From NCBI GenBank assembly GCA_009841265.1, contig VXMB01000009.1, forward strand, positions 1,099,911 to 1,163,910: a stretch of DNA of 64,000 nt, in the 5' to 3' direction. Origin of the DNA: Gemmatimonadota bacterium (GTDB lineage: Bacteria; JAAXHH01). Shown here in pieces: positions 26,294-34,604 of the stretch. The translations under genes and the position numbers were made by a program. Under the pieces are notes generated by a model. That model worked only from the letters and a program-made list of their open reading frames with translations. It had not been told where the DNA came from and searched no databases. Within the stretch, counting starts at the first letter, position 1. Each line of letters starts with the position of its first letter.

Positions 26294-27184
26294 TCAGGCC
26301 GAGGGGACCGGACAGGCGACCCGCAACGCGCCGGGTGCCGCGATGATCTCCGCCGGGGTCTCGCCCACGGGCTCGCCGTCGGCGAACAGTACGACCGGCC
26401 GCTCCGTTTCCATGCTCAGGCTGCCCGTTCTGTATGAGAAGACGTCGGGGTGGGTCAGGTGTCCGCCCCAGTAGACCCGGGGAAACACGCGCAGGATACG
26501 GCCCGCGCTCATCATGCGCACGAGGCAGATGTCGAGAGCCCCGTCCGCCGGGCTGGCGTTCGGCGCGATCCTGATCCCGCCGCCGTACGTGCTGGTATTT
26601 CCGGTAGCCGCGAGCAGGACCGTCTGGTCGATGGTGCCGAAGTCGCCAGTCATGCGCAGGGCCACGCCGCGATAGACGCGCAACATGCACGCCAGGCCCC
26701 ACAGATAGGCCGCCGTGCCCTTGAACGGGACCTGCCCTTCGTACACCAGCCTGGCCACCTCCGAATCGAATCCCAGCGTCACCACCGTCGCGAAGTACCG
26801 GTCGTTCACCTTGCCCAGGTCGAAGGGGCGGACATGGCCCTGCAGCAGGACGGATGCGGCCTTCTCGGGCGCGGACGGTATCTCCATCGCCCGGGCGAAA
26901 TCGTTGCCGCGTCCGCAGGGCAGGATGCCGAGGGCGACGTCCGTTCCGGCCAGCCCGTTCACCACCTCGTGGACGGTTCCGTCGCCCCCGCAGGCGGCCA
27001 CGCAGGCATACCCCTCCTGCACCGCTTCCGCCGCGAAGGCCTCCGCCTCGCCCCGGGCCGAGGTTGGGCGGAGCTCGACGGCCGCATGGTTTGCGGCCAA
27101 AAGGTCCCGCACCCGTTCCGCGTATCTCATGCCGCGTCCACTGCCCGATGTCGGATTCGCGACGATTAGCGTCTTACCGGTCAT
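26294..27184 (-). CDS. Diacylglycerol kinase-like lipid kinase (YegS/BmrU family)
   Basis: A protein of 296 aa. The nucleotide-binding motif GGDGT is at residues 66-70 (CGGDGTVHEVVNGL), preceded by the N-terminal VANPTSGSG phosphate loop; LPCGRGNDFARAM and FADGEPV complete the DAGK catalytic pattern. It phosphorylates a lipid such as diacylglycerol or phosphatidylglycerol at the inner membrane face. ATG start. Convergent with the binding-protein gene (30 bp apart) and divergent from the SDR gene. Confidence 0.93.
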   Translation of the reverse strand: MTGKTLIVANPTSGSGRGMRYAERVRDLLAANHAAVELRPTSARGEAEAFAAEAVQEGYACVAACGGDGTVHEVVNGLAGTDVALGILPCGRGNDFARAMEIPSAPEKAASVLLQGHVRPFDLGKVNDRYFATVVTLGFDSEVARLVYEGQVPFKGTAAYLWGLACMLRVYRGVALRMTGDFGTIDQTVLLAATGNTSTYGGGIRIAPNASPADGALDICLVRMMSAGRILRVFPRVYWGGHLTHPDVFSYRTGSLSMETERPVVLFADGEPVGETPAEIIAAPGALRVACPVPSA

Positions 27185-27494
27185 TTACTTTCTCCAGACA
27201 AAGTCGTCTGCGCCGACCCCGCGCGCGGCGCAACACATCCCGGGACCCGGATACGCACGGCCGGAGCCACAGGAAGCAACCATCGGGGCCCCGGATTCGT
27301 CCATCCTGGACCCGGAAGCGCCCGGCGGGACCCCGGGCCGAACACCTTGACAGGGACCGGCCCTCGTCCTAAGATAGTGGGCTGGCCGGACAAAGCCAAT
27401 GCAACCCATTGGATTGACGGTCGCAAGGACGTAGTAAATCGCGCAAGGACCTGTTCCGCACAAGGAAGTAAACGCCCATCATCCGGACCACGGT
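27185..27494 (+). promoter_or_regulatory. 310-bp intergenic region with a sigma70 promoter for the SDR gene
   Basis: The region between the divergent lipid kinase and SDR genes holds no convincing gene. On the plus strand a perfect -35 TTGACA (27347-27352) is followed by a 17-bp spacer and TAAGAT (27370-27375), giving a leader of about 110 nt to the SDR ATG. No riboswitch fold or tRNA is recognised; the remainder is GC-rich without clear structure. Confidence 0.6.
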
Positions 27495-28280
27495 ATGACT
27501 GACTACAGAAGCCTCTTCGATTTGACCGGCCGCAATGCGCTGGTCGTCGGCGGCGGAAGCGGCATCGGCCGGAGTTCGGCTCAGTGCCTGGCCCAGTTCG
27601 GCGCTCACGTGGTCTGCGCGGACGTGCGGCAGGAGGCGGCGGAATCCGTTCTGGGGGAGATTCGCAAGGACGGCGGTTCGGCCGAAGCGGTAACGCTGGA
27701 CATGCGCGATACGGGTCAGATTCAGCACGTGCTCGACCGGACTGCTCCTCCGGACATCCTCGTCAGCACGCCCGGCGTCAACATACGCAAACCGCTCCTC
27801 GAGTACACCGACGAGGAGTACGACCGGGTTGTCGACCTCAACCTGAAAGGCACCTTCCGCCTGGTACGCGAAGTCGCCCGGTCCATGTCCGAGAACGGCG
27901 GGGGCAGTATCATCGTCTTTTCTAGTATTCGATCACAGGTCGTAGAGCCCGGCCAGGGCGTTTACGCCGCGACGAAGTCCGGCGTGGTGCTCATGATCCG
28001 CGCGCTGGCGGCCGAACTCGCCGACCGGGGCGTGCGGGCCAACGCCATTGCCCCGGGCGTGGTGGACACGCCGCTGACCGCCCAGATCAAGCAGCATCCG
28101 GAGTGGTACGGCGCGTATGCCGACAAGACGATGCTCCGGCGATGGGCCAGGCCCGAAGAAATCTCGGGAGCCGTCCTCTACCTGGCTTCGGACGCCAGTT
28201 CCTACACCACCGGTTCCGTCATGTTCGTCGACGGTGGGTGGACGGCGGCGGACGGCCGCTTCGATCCCTTCGGCGGCTGA
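27495..28280 (+). CDS. Short-chain dehydrogenase/reductase
   Basis: A protein of 261 aa, classical SDR. The cofactor motif GGGSGIG is at residues 19-25, the acidic residue after beta-2 (VVCADVRQ) favours NAD(H), and the catalytic pair is Y157-x3-K161 (YAATKSG) with the active-site Ser at about 144 (IIVFSSIRS). The C-terminal SYTTGSVMFVDGGW is typical. The substrate is an unknown alcohol or ketone; FabG- or gluconate-dehydrogenase-like relatives are common. ATG start downstream of a strong promoter, 54 bp before an AEC transporter likely in the same transcript. Confidence 0.93.
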   Translation: MTDYRSLFDLTGRNALVVGGGSGIGRSSAQCLAQFGAHVVCADVRQEAAESVLGEIRKDGGSAEAVTLDMRDTGQIQHVLDRTAPPDILVSTPGVNIRKPLLEYTDEEYDRVVDLNLKGTFRLVREVARSMSENGGGSIIVFSSIRSQVVEPGQGVYAATKSGVVLMIRALAAELADRGVRANAIAPGVVDTPLTAQIKQHPEWYGAYADKTMLRRWARPEEISGAVLYLASDASSYTTGSVMFVDGGWTAADGRFDPFGG

Positions 28281-28334
28281 CGGCCGAACAACGCCCCCAC
28301 GCGAGTCCACCCGAATCTCTTCCCCGGCGATCCA

Positions 28335-29240
28335 ATGCCATTCCTGAACATCCTGCTCGACATCATCGCCCCGATTTTCGTCCTCATCTCCCTCGGCTAC
28401 CTGTTTCAGAAGAAATGGCACTTCGACATGCAAGCCCTGACGCGGGTCCTGCTGTACCTGGTCATGCCCGCGACCCTCGTCGTATCCCTTACCCAGTCCG
28501 AACTCTCCGCCGATTTCGTATGGGACACCAGCGTGTTCTGCCTGCTCATGCTGGTCGCGCTCTATGTCCTGAGCCTGGCCGGTTCCCTGATCATGCGGTA
28601 CCGAAAGGACATGAAGCAGGCCTTCAGTCTGTCGGTCATGTACTACAACAGCGGCAATTACGGCTTCCCGGCCAGCGAACTGGCTTTTCCCACCCTGGGC
28701 CTGGCCGTGCAGTCCATCGTCCTGGCCGTCCAGAACTTCCTCGTGTTCACACTGGGGCTGTTCTTCGTCTCGGTCGGCCGTATTTCGGCCCGGAAGGCGT
28801 TCCTGCAGTCCTTCAAGATGCCCTTCGTTTACGCGCTGATCCTGGCCTTCGCCATCCGGAACTTCGGCCTGGAACTCCCCGGCTTCGTCTGGCTTCCCAT
28901 CGAATACCTGGCCGAGGCGCTCGTTCCCATGGCCCTGGTCACCCTGGGCATGCAGCTGGCCAGGACCCGCATCACGGACGCGTGGCAGGCCAGCATGGCG
29001 TCCCTGGTATGCCGCCTGGTGATCTCCCCCCTGATCGGCTACGGACTCGTGCTCCTGCTGGACATCGATCCCAGGATCGCCCCGATCCTGGTCGTGTCCA
29101 CGAGTTATCCCACCGCGATCAACACCGTGCTGATCGCCATGGAATTCGGCAGCAGGGAGGACTTCGCGGCCAACGCCGTGTTCCTGTCCACCGTCTGCAG
29201 CATCGTAACGGTCGCGGTGGTGATCTTCCTGGTCAGGTGA
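28335..29240 (+). CDS. AEC family transporter
   Basis: A protein of 301 aa with about ten membrane helices in two five-helix halves. The N-terminal NILLDIIAPIFVLISLGYLF and the conserved NSGNYGFP motif (about residues 108-115) are typical of the auxin-efflux-carrier/malonate-transporter superfamily, which moves small organic anions. It probably shares a transcript with the SDR gene, so the pair may handle one carboxylate substrate (inference). Confidence 0.9.
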   Translation: MPFLNILLDIIAPIFVLISLGYLFQKKWHFDMQALTRVLLYLVMPATLVVSLTQSELSADFVWDTSVFCLLMLVALYVLSLAGSLIMRYRKDMKQAFSLSVMYYNSGNYGFPASELAFPTLGLAVQSIVLAVQNFLVFTLGLFFVSVGRISARKAFLQSFKMPFVYALILAFAIRNFGLELPGFVWLPIEYLAEALVPMALVTLGMQLARTRITDAWQASMASLVCRLVISPLIGYGLVLLLDIDPRIAPILVVSTSYPTAINTVLIAMEFGSREDFAANAVFLSTVCSIVTVAVVIFLVR

Positions 29241-29242
29241 GT

Positions 29243-29270
29243 GCCGGCCGGGCCGAGCGTGTCGGCCGGC
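29243..29270. terminator. GC-rich hairpin between convergent genes
   Basis: GCCGGCCG (29243-29250) pairs perfectly with CGGCCGGC (29263-29270) around a 12-nt loop, between the stops of the AEC transporter and the polyferredoxin gene. There is no T tract, so it is a weak or bidirectional terminator candidate. Confidence 0.4.
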
Positions 29271-29287
29271 CGCCAGGTGTCTCCGCC

Positions 29288-30745
29288 TCAGACGTACCCT
29301 TCGCGGTCGCCGTACACCCGTGCGCCTTTGCTGACGGCCGTTGAAAGAGCACCCAGCGGTTTGTCGGACCCCGGGTACCGGTCGCCGTGGGACGTGCCGT
29401 TCTCGAGCTTGAGCACGCCGCGGGGACACACGGCCGAACAGACCCCGCATCCCACGCAGGAAGACCGGACGATGTTCTCGCCGCGCTCGGCGTAGGCCCG
29501 CACGTCGATGCCCATTTCGCAATAGGTCGTGCAGTTGCCGCAGGACATGCACTGGCCGCCGTTGGTCGTGATGCGGAAGCGGGAGAAAAAGCGCTGGATG
29601 ATGCCCAGCACCGCGGCCATCGGGCAGCCGAATCGGCACCAGACCCGGTTTCCGAGGACGGGATAGAACCCCACGCCGATGACGCCCGCGAAGACGGCAC
29701 CGATGTAGAAGCCGTACCATTGCTGCAGCGGGGCGGAAATCGCGCTCAGCGCGCCTTCGGACGTGCTGCTCACCCAGAGCACCGCCGTCGTCAGGATGAT
29801 CAGCAGGAGCACGGCGTAGATGATCGCCCGTTCGATCTTCCACGACACCGTCGACTTGGGCGTCAGGTGCCGCCAGGGATCGCCGAGGGTCTCGGCGAGT
29901 CCGCCGCAGCCGCATACCCAGGAGCAGTACCACCGCTTGCCGTAGAAGTAGGTCAGCACGGGCGTAGCGATGAAGGAGCAGACCGCGCCCCAGAACACCA
30001 TGAAAGAACCCAGGGCGCCCGGACTGTTGACGAGGTAATCCACGGTGCCGGGGAACAGGTAGTCGTACTTCAGCGGCCAGAAATAGCTGAAATAGAACTC
30101 CGGTTCGTTCAGAGCGCGGAGTAAATGGGGCAGGATAAAGGCCAGCACCAGTTGAAAGAACATGACCGAAATGGTCCGGATGATGTGGTAGCGGTTGTGG
30201 CGGTACCGCATGAACATGCGGAAACCGAAGAGCACCACGGCCATGGTGTAGAGAAACCCGTAGAGAAACCACTGGTTCGCCGGTTGTCCCGACAGGGCCA
30301 GCGAGAGCGGCTCGACGAGCGCGATGGCGCGCGCCAGGTACTCGGGCCACCAGTACAACACAACGTAGAATCCTGTGAGCGCGATGCCCAGCGCCCAGGC
30401 GATCGCGCCGCGGTGCGTGGTATTCCCGAACATGATGCCGTCGTGCTTGATACCGGGCACGGTATCCTTGTAGGCGAACCAGGCGTAACCGATCGTACCG
30501 GCCGACAACAGGCCGAAGGAGAGCAGGAAGGGCGTCCAGGCGCCGGCGAGGGGCATACTGCCGAGCAGGGAGACGGCGAGGGCGAGGAAACCCAGTCCGA
30601 TCACGCCGGCGGAGACCATCAAGCCCGGGTTCCTCGGCGCTTCGGCCGCGGAGTCGGGCTCACCGAAACCGTCGGCCTCTTCGTCGTAGAAGTACGCGAT
30701 GGTTTCCGGGTCGATCAACGTCGTTCCAGCGGGTGGTGTGCTCAT
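29288..30745 (-). CDS. NapH/CcoG-like membrane polyferredoxin
   Basis: A protein of 485 aa from ATG 30745 (AGGAG eight bases upstream). It has about seven membrane helices, then CSWVCGCGG and CRFGCPM motifs facing the membrane and two C-terminal 4Fe-4S motifs (CMSCGNCTTYCEMG and CVGCGVCSAVCPRG). The NapH/NosR/RdxA family passes electrons between the quinone pool and periplasmic or cytoplasmic partners. Its start overlaps the FAD oxidoreductase stop by 4 bp (ATGA), so the two are translationally coupled and likely form an electron-transfer chain (inference). Confidence 0.9.
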   Translation of the reverse strand: MSTPPAGTTLIDPETIAYFYDEEADGFGEPDSAAEAPRNPGLMVSAGVIGLGFLALAVSLLGSMPLAGAWTPFLLSFGLLSAGTIGYAWFAYKDTVPGIKHDGIMFGNTTHRGAIAWALGIALTGFYVVLYWWPEYLARAIALVEPLSLALSGQPANQWFLYGFLYTMAVVLFGFRMFMRYRHNRYHIIRTISVMFFQLVLAFILPHLLRALNEPEFYFSYFWPLKYDYLFPGTVDYLVNSPGALGSFMVFWGAVCSFIATPVLTYFYGKRWYCSWVCGCGGLAETLGDPWRHLTPKSTVSWKIERAIIYAVLLLIILTTAVLWVSSTSEGALSAISAPLQQWYGFYIGAVFAGVIGVGFYPVLGNRVWCRFGCPMAAVLGIIQRFFSRFRITTNGGQCMSCGNCTTYCEMGIDVRAYAERGENIVRSSCVGCGVCSAVCPRGVLKLENGTSHGDRYPGSDKPLGALSTAVSKGARVYGDREGYV

Positions 30746-32016
30746 GCGAGTTGCTCCTTTAACGAGCGAACGATTTCCGTCTCGTGGCGGACGAAAAACT
30801 CCGGATCGAAGTTGGCTTCTTCCAGGTGGTCCAGGACGTACTCCACAGTGCGCCGTTCGGCGATCCAGCGTTCGCACACCTCGTGGCGGGCGCGTATTCC
30901 CATGAAATTGAAGGCCTTGATACACCCGTCGGCGCCGACGACGCGGACGGCGTGGCGGTGGGAGGGATGTTCCCAGTAAAGGTGCAGCTCGCCGGGCTGT
31001 GGCGTGCTCAGTATCATGCCGTAGGTCTGGTACTCCAGGTCGAAGAACTTGGCCGAATTGAACCAGATCCCCGGATCGTATGCCGTATCCTCACCGGCCA
31101 GCACCTCACCGGCCGCCTTGCCCTGTTTCTTGCCCGTATACCAGACCTGTTGGATCAGGTTGCGGCCTCCGTTCCGGCTGACGATTTCCGCGCAGTCTCC
31201 CGCGGCGTAGATGTCGGGGATGTTCGTGCGGAAGGAATGGTCGACCAGAACGCCCCGGCCGGTTTCGATGGGGGTCGCCTTGACCAGGTCCGTATTGGGC
31301 GAAACGCCCGGTGTCAGGCCGACGAGCTGGCAGTCGATCCGGTCGTCGAACTCGGTGACGACCGCATCGACCCTGCCCGAGCCGTCGTCCACGATCTCCT
31401 TCAGGTTGGTCTCCCGGATCAGGCCGATGCCCTGCTCCTCGATCAACCGGTTGATCATGCCCGACTCCTCCATGGGCAGGATGTTGCACCAGTAGGACGA
31501 CTCGCGGATGAGAAAGGTGACGTGGATGTGCCTCGAATGGAGCATCTCGGCCAGTTCGATGCCGATCAGCCCGCCGCCGACGATGACCGCGTGACGGGCC
31601 CGCTCCGCGTTCTTGTACAGCTGGCGCAGGTCTTTCAGGTTGTACAGGCCCTGAACGCCCTCGAGATCCTGCCCCGGCCAGCCGAACTTGTTCGACTTGG
31701 CGCCGGTGGCGATCAGCAGCCGGTCATAGGGCAGTCGTCCGTTCCGGTGCAGCACCAGCTGCTTGTCCTCGATATCGATGCCGGTGACCCAGTCCCTGAC
31801 CAGGTCCAGGCGCTGGTCGCGCCAGAAACGGTCCTCGAAGGGTTTCGTCGCCTCGTAGGTCATGTGCCCCATGAAGATGTACATGAGGGCGGGGCGGGAG
31901 TAGTGGAAGGCCGATTCACCCGATACCAGCGTGATCTTCCAATCCGGCTGAAGCTGCCTGAGCCGCGTGGCGGCCGTTACGCCGGTTACGCCGTTCCCAA
32001 CGATCACGGTGTGCAA
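30742..32016 (-). CDS. FAD/NAD(P)-dependent oxidoreductase (NirB N-terminus/rubredoxin-reductase-like)
   Basis: A protein of 424 aa. The N-terminal FAD motif is TVIVGNGVTGVTAA, the NAD(P) Rossmann motif is AVIVGGGLIGIELAEML and the second FAD contact is IYAAGDCAE. The start is TTG 32016, with GGAGGT six bases upstream and the FAD motif beginning four residues in; a longer frame into the upstream gene has no such support. The family reduces rubredoxin, ferredoxin or nitrite reductase components with NAD(P)H. It is followed with a 4-bp overlap by the polyferredoxin and preceded by a 2OG oxygenase 13 bp away. Confidence 0.9.
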   Translation of the reverse strand: MHTVIVGNGVTGVTAATRLRQLQPDWKITLVSGESAFHYSRPALMYIFMGHMTYEATKPFEDRFWRDQRLDLVRDWVTGIDIEDKQLVLHRNGRLPYDRLLIATGAKSNKFGWPGQDLEGVQGLYNLKDLRQLYKNAERARHAVIVGGGLIGIELAEMLHSRHIHVTFLIRESSYWCNILPMEESGMINRLIEEQGIGLIRETNLKEIVDDGSGRVDAVVTEFDDRIDCQLVGLTPGVSPNTDLVKATPIETGRGVLVDHSFRTNIPDIYAAGDCAEIVSRNGGRNLIQQVWYTGKKQGKAAGEVLAGEDTAYDPGIWFNSAKFFDLEYQTYGMILSTPQPGELHLYWEHPSHRHAVRVVGADGCIKAFNFMGIRARHEVCERWIAERRTVEYVLDHLEEANFDPEFFVRHETEIVRSLKEQLA

Positions 32017-32029
32017 TGGTCCACCTCCG

Positions 32030-32830
32030 TCAGGCCGTTCGCCCGTAGAACAGCTTCTGTACCTCCCGGCTGTTGCGGACATTGGGCCGGTCCTTGTAGC
32101 AGAACGCGGCGACGTACCGTGTCACCGGACCCTCGACGGGGGTCACCCGGTGCATGGACCGGTAGCCGACGAAGAGGATGAGCGTGCCGGGTTTCACCGC
32201 GAGCGTGCGAATGTCGGGGTAGCGGCCACGCAGCACCTGGTCCACGATCTCGTAGCCGTCTCCGTCCGCGGGACGCACATCCGGGGCGTACTCGAAAACG
32301 CCCCCCGCTTCGGGCGCCTGAAGCATGAGGGTGGTCGTCGCCTCGGATTCGTCGAAATGCCAGCCGTGATTCTGGCCCTCGCGCATGACATTAACGGTCA
32401 GCGCGGCCAGCGGGTCCGCCATCCGGTAGTAGTGTTCCTTGTCGAGTACGTCGGCGACAAAGGACAGAAGCGGATCCCAGACGTAGAGCCGGTGCAGGCC
32501 GTCGGAGGGGCGGAACTGGTCGAAGGCGACCGAATCCAGTTCCGTGGCCTGGGTCCTCCGCCGCGGGTGGTCGGACGGAAAGGCGTCGTCGTGTTCTTCC
32601 AGGTAGACGTTATGGGGTCTTCGGCACGGAAAGGCGTCCGGGGCGGCGCGGTCTACCTCGGCCACCATGCGAACCCGCGCTTCCTCCGTGATGAAGCCTG
32701 GCAGCAGGCAGGCGCTCTGGGCCGCCAGGTCGTCCCTGCACCTGCCGACCAGGGTGCGGTACGTGGCCGATCCGGGCTGGTGAATGGGGTAAGTCGTCGC
32801 GTCGATGAGGTCCAGCGCCGAATCGTTCAC
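32030..32830 (-). CDS. 2-oxoglutarate/Fe(II)-dependent oxygenase
   Basis: A protein of 266 aa from GTG 32830 (AAAGGAAA upstream). The iron-binding facial triad is H158-x-D160 (GWHFDESE) and H227 (SMHRVTPVEGP), with R238 for 2-oxoglutarate. The pattern resembles the HalD/BesD-like group, but the Asp is retained, so hydroxylation rather than halogenation is expected. The substrate is unknown. The open frame extends about 66 codons upstream through a 10-bp minisatellite; that extension is low complexity and probably untranslated. First gene of a three-gene redox operon. Confidence 0.85.
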   Translation of the reverse strand: MNDSALDLIDATTYPIHQPGSATYRTLVGRCRDDLAAQSACLLPGFITEEARVRMVAEVDRAAPDAFPCRRPHNVYLEEHDDAFPSDHPRRRTQATELDSVAFDQFRPSDGLHRLYVWDPLLSFVADVLDKEHYYRMADPLAALTVNVMREGQNHGWHFDESEATTTLMLQAPEAGGVFEYAPDVRPADGDGYEIVDQVLRGRYPDIRTLAVKPGTLILFVGYRSMHRVTPVEGPVTRYVAAFCYKDRPNVRNSREVQKLFYGRTA

Positions 32831-32860
32831 CTCGGGGTTTCCTTTCCGATTTGCGGTCTC

Positions 32861-32950
32861 GCCTGGTATCGCCCGGTCGTGCCCGGATGTGTCCAGTCGT
32901 GCCCAGTCCCACCCGGTCGTGCCTGGTCGTGCCTGAATCTGCCCAGTCCC
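32861..32950. repeat. 10-bp minisatellite, nine copies
   Basis: Nine consecutive 10-bp units with consensus gcccggtcgt start at 32861, 32871 and so on to 32941. It lies in the 270-bp region between the divergent 2OG oxygenase and APC permease genes, 30 bp upstream of the oxygenase GTG. Confidence 0.85.
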
Positions 32951-33100
32951 GTCTTGACTTCGGCGGATCGTACCGGTAAAATGGACGTTCGTTTTCGACT
33001 TCTCTATGCCCGCGCCGACGATAACCACACCAGTTGGACTTGGCAGTTACCGCACCTGCTGTATGCGGCAGCCCGGCGGAACGACTTCTACCCTCAATAT

Positions 33101-34522
33101 ATGGCAATTCCGAGCGAGCAAAAAGAAAAGACTGGCCTGGTCCGCCAGCTTGGCCTTTTCGACACGACGATGATCATCATCGGCATCGTGATCGGATCGG
33201 GGATCTTCCTCACGACCGGCCTGATGGCCCGGGGCATACCGTCCGCGTCGCTCATTCTGCTGGCCTGGCTGTTCGGCGGCCTGCACGCCCTCGCCGGCGC
33301 GCTGGCCTACGGCGAACTCGGCGCCGCCATGCCCCGTGCGGGCGGCCAGTACGTCTACCTCCGGGAAGCCTACGGGCCGTTCTGCGGGTTCCTGTTCGGC
33401 TGGGTTTCCTTCACCATGTACCTGACCGGCATCATCGCCGCCCTCGGCGTGGGATTCGCCGAATACGCGGGCTACTTCATCCCCGCGATCGGGATGAACA
33501 ACGTATTCTTCGAAACCGAAATCGCCCTGCCCGGCTGGACCTTTCCGTACGCCCTCTCCGCCGGGCACCTCACCGCACTCGTCCTCGTCCTCCTGCTCAC
33601 GGTGGTGAACTACCGCGGCGTAACCTTCAGCAAGTACATCACCAACGTTTCCTCGGTGATCAAGGTCTCCGCGCTCGGGTTGTTCATCCTGTTCGGGCTC
33701 TGGTCCGGGTCCGCCCAGCCGATCGACTTTCGTATCAACGCGCAGGGGATCGACTTTGGACAGCTGGTGGTCGCCTTCGGCGTCGCCCTGATCGCCGTGT
33801 CCTGGGCCTTCGCCGGCTGGGAGGAGGTCACCTTCGTCGCCGGCGAAGTCAGGCAGCCCGGACGGAACCTGCCGCGGGCCCTCGTCATGGGCACCGCGAT
33901 CGTCACCATCGTCTACCTGCTGGTGAACTACATCTACCTGAAAGCGTTGCCGGTGGGGGAAATGGCCGGGGTCGTCCGAGTCGGGGAAGCCGCCGCCAAC
34001 GTGCTCTTCGGTGAAACCGGCGCCGTACTGCTGTCGGCCGCCGTCATCGTGTCCATCGTCGGCGCGCTGAACGCCACCGTCCTGGTGGGCCCCCGCGTCT
34101 ATTTTGCCATGGCGAGGGACGGGCTGTTCTTCAGGCGTGCGGGATCGGTCCATCCCAGGTTCCGCACGCCGGGGCCGGCGGTGGTGTTTCAGGCGGCCTG
34201 GGCCTGCGTGCTCACCCTCAGCGGCACCTTCGAAGACCTGATCACCTTCGTCACCTTCGCCAATCTCATGCTGTGGATCGCCGGCGCCGCCGCGGTATTC
34301 ACGCTTCGCAGGAAACGGCCCGACCTGCCAAGACCCTACCGCGCCTGGGGCTATCCGGTCGTCCCCCTGCTGTTCATCGCCGGTTCCGCCGGTATTCTCG
34401 CCAACATGCTCTTCGAGACGCCCGTCGAATCCATCGCGGGTCTCGCGCTGACCGCCCTGGGCGTCCCCGCCTACCTGTTCCTTCGACGCCGCACGCCGGC
34501 GCTGTCAACAACAGACAGCTAG
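33101..34522 (+). CDS. APC family amino acid permease
   Basis: A protein of 473 aa with twelve predicted membrane helices. The first helix carries IGIVIGSGIFLTTG, the substrate-binding glycine-rich break of the APC superfamily; GGQYVYLREAYGP and FAGWEEVTFVAGEVRQPGRN are typical of the LAT/CAT-like branch. It imports or exchanges amino acids. The start at ATG 33101 fits the cytoplasmic N-terminus; the open frame extends far upstream without similarity. Divergent from the 2OG oxygenase operon. Confidence 0.92.
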   Translation: MAIPSEQKEKTGLVRQLGLFDTTMIIIGIVIGSGIFLTTGLMARGIPSASLILLAWLFGGLHALAGALAYGELGAAMPRAGGQYVYLREAYGPFCGFLFGWVSFTMYLTGIIAALGVGFAEYAGYFIPAIGMNNVFFETEIALPGWTFPYALSAGHLTALVLVLLLTVVNYRGVTFSKYITNVSSVIKVSALGLFILFGLWSGSAQPIDFRINAQGIDFGQLVVAFGVALIAVSWAFAGWEEVTFVAGEVRQPGRNLPRALVMGTAIVTIVYLLVNYIYLKALPVGEMAGVVRVGEAAANVLFGETGAVLLSAAVIVSIVGALNATVLVGPRVYFAMARDGLFFRRAGSVHPRFRTPGPAVVFQAAWACVLTLSGTFEDLITFVTFANLMLWIAGAAAVFTLRRKRPDLPRPYRAWGYPVVPLLFIAGSAGILANMLFETPVESIAGLALTALGVPAYLFLRRRTPALSTTDS

Positions 34523-34536
34523 ACCGGTCCGTCCGT

Positions 34537-34569
34537 GACTGGCTGGCCCGCTGGCGTCAGTCGCTTTTT
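34537..34569 (+). terminator. Possible rho-independent terminator after the APC permease
   Basis: GACTG (34537-34541) pairs with CAGTC (34558-34562), with additional GC pairs possible inside the loop, followed by gcTTTTT (T run 34565-34569). The short outer stem makes it moderate at best. Confidence 0.4.
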
Positions 34570-34604
34570 CCTGTACGACAGGGCAGCCTCGTCACGGCTT
34601 CCGA

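Noticed and set aside
27933..30350. 805-codon minus-strand open frame across the SDR, AEC and polyferredoxin genes
   Set aside because: It covers parts of three real genes on both strands and shows Arg/Gly/Glu-rich antisense composition.
32861..32950. Possible CRISPR array
   Set aside because: Units are 10 bp and directly tandem without spacers; no cas genes are nearby.
32831..33028. 66-codon N-terminal extension of the 2OG oxygenase
   Set aside because: It is translated from the 10-bp minisatellite and flanks, has no family similarity, and GTG 32830 with an upstream AAAGGAAA fits better.
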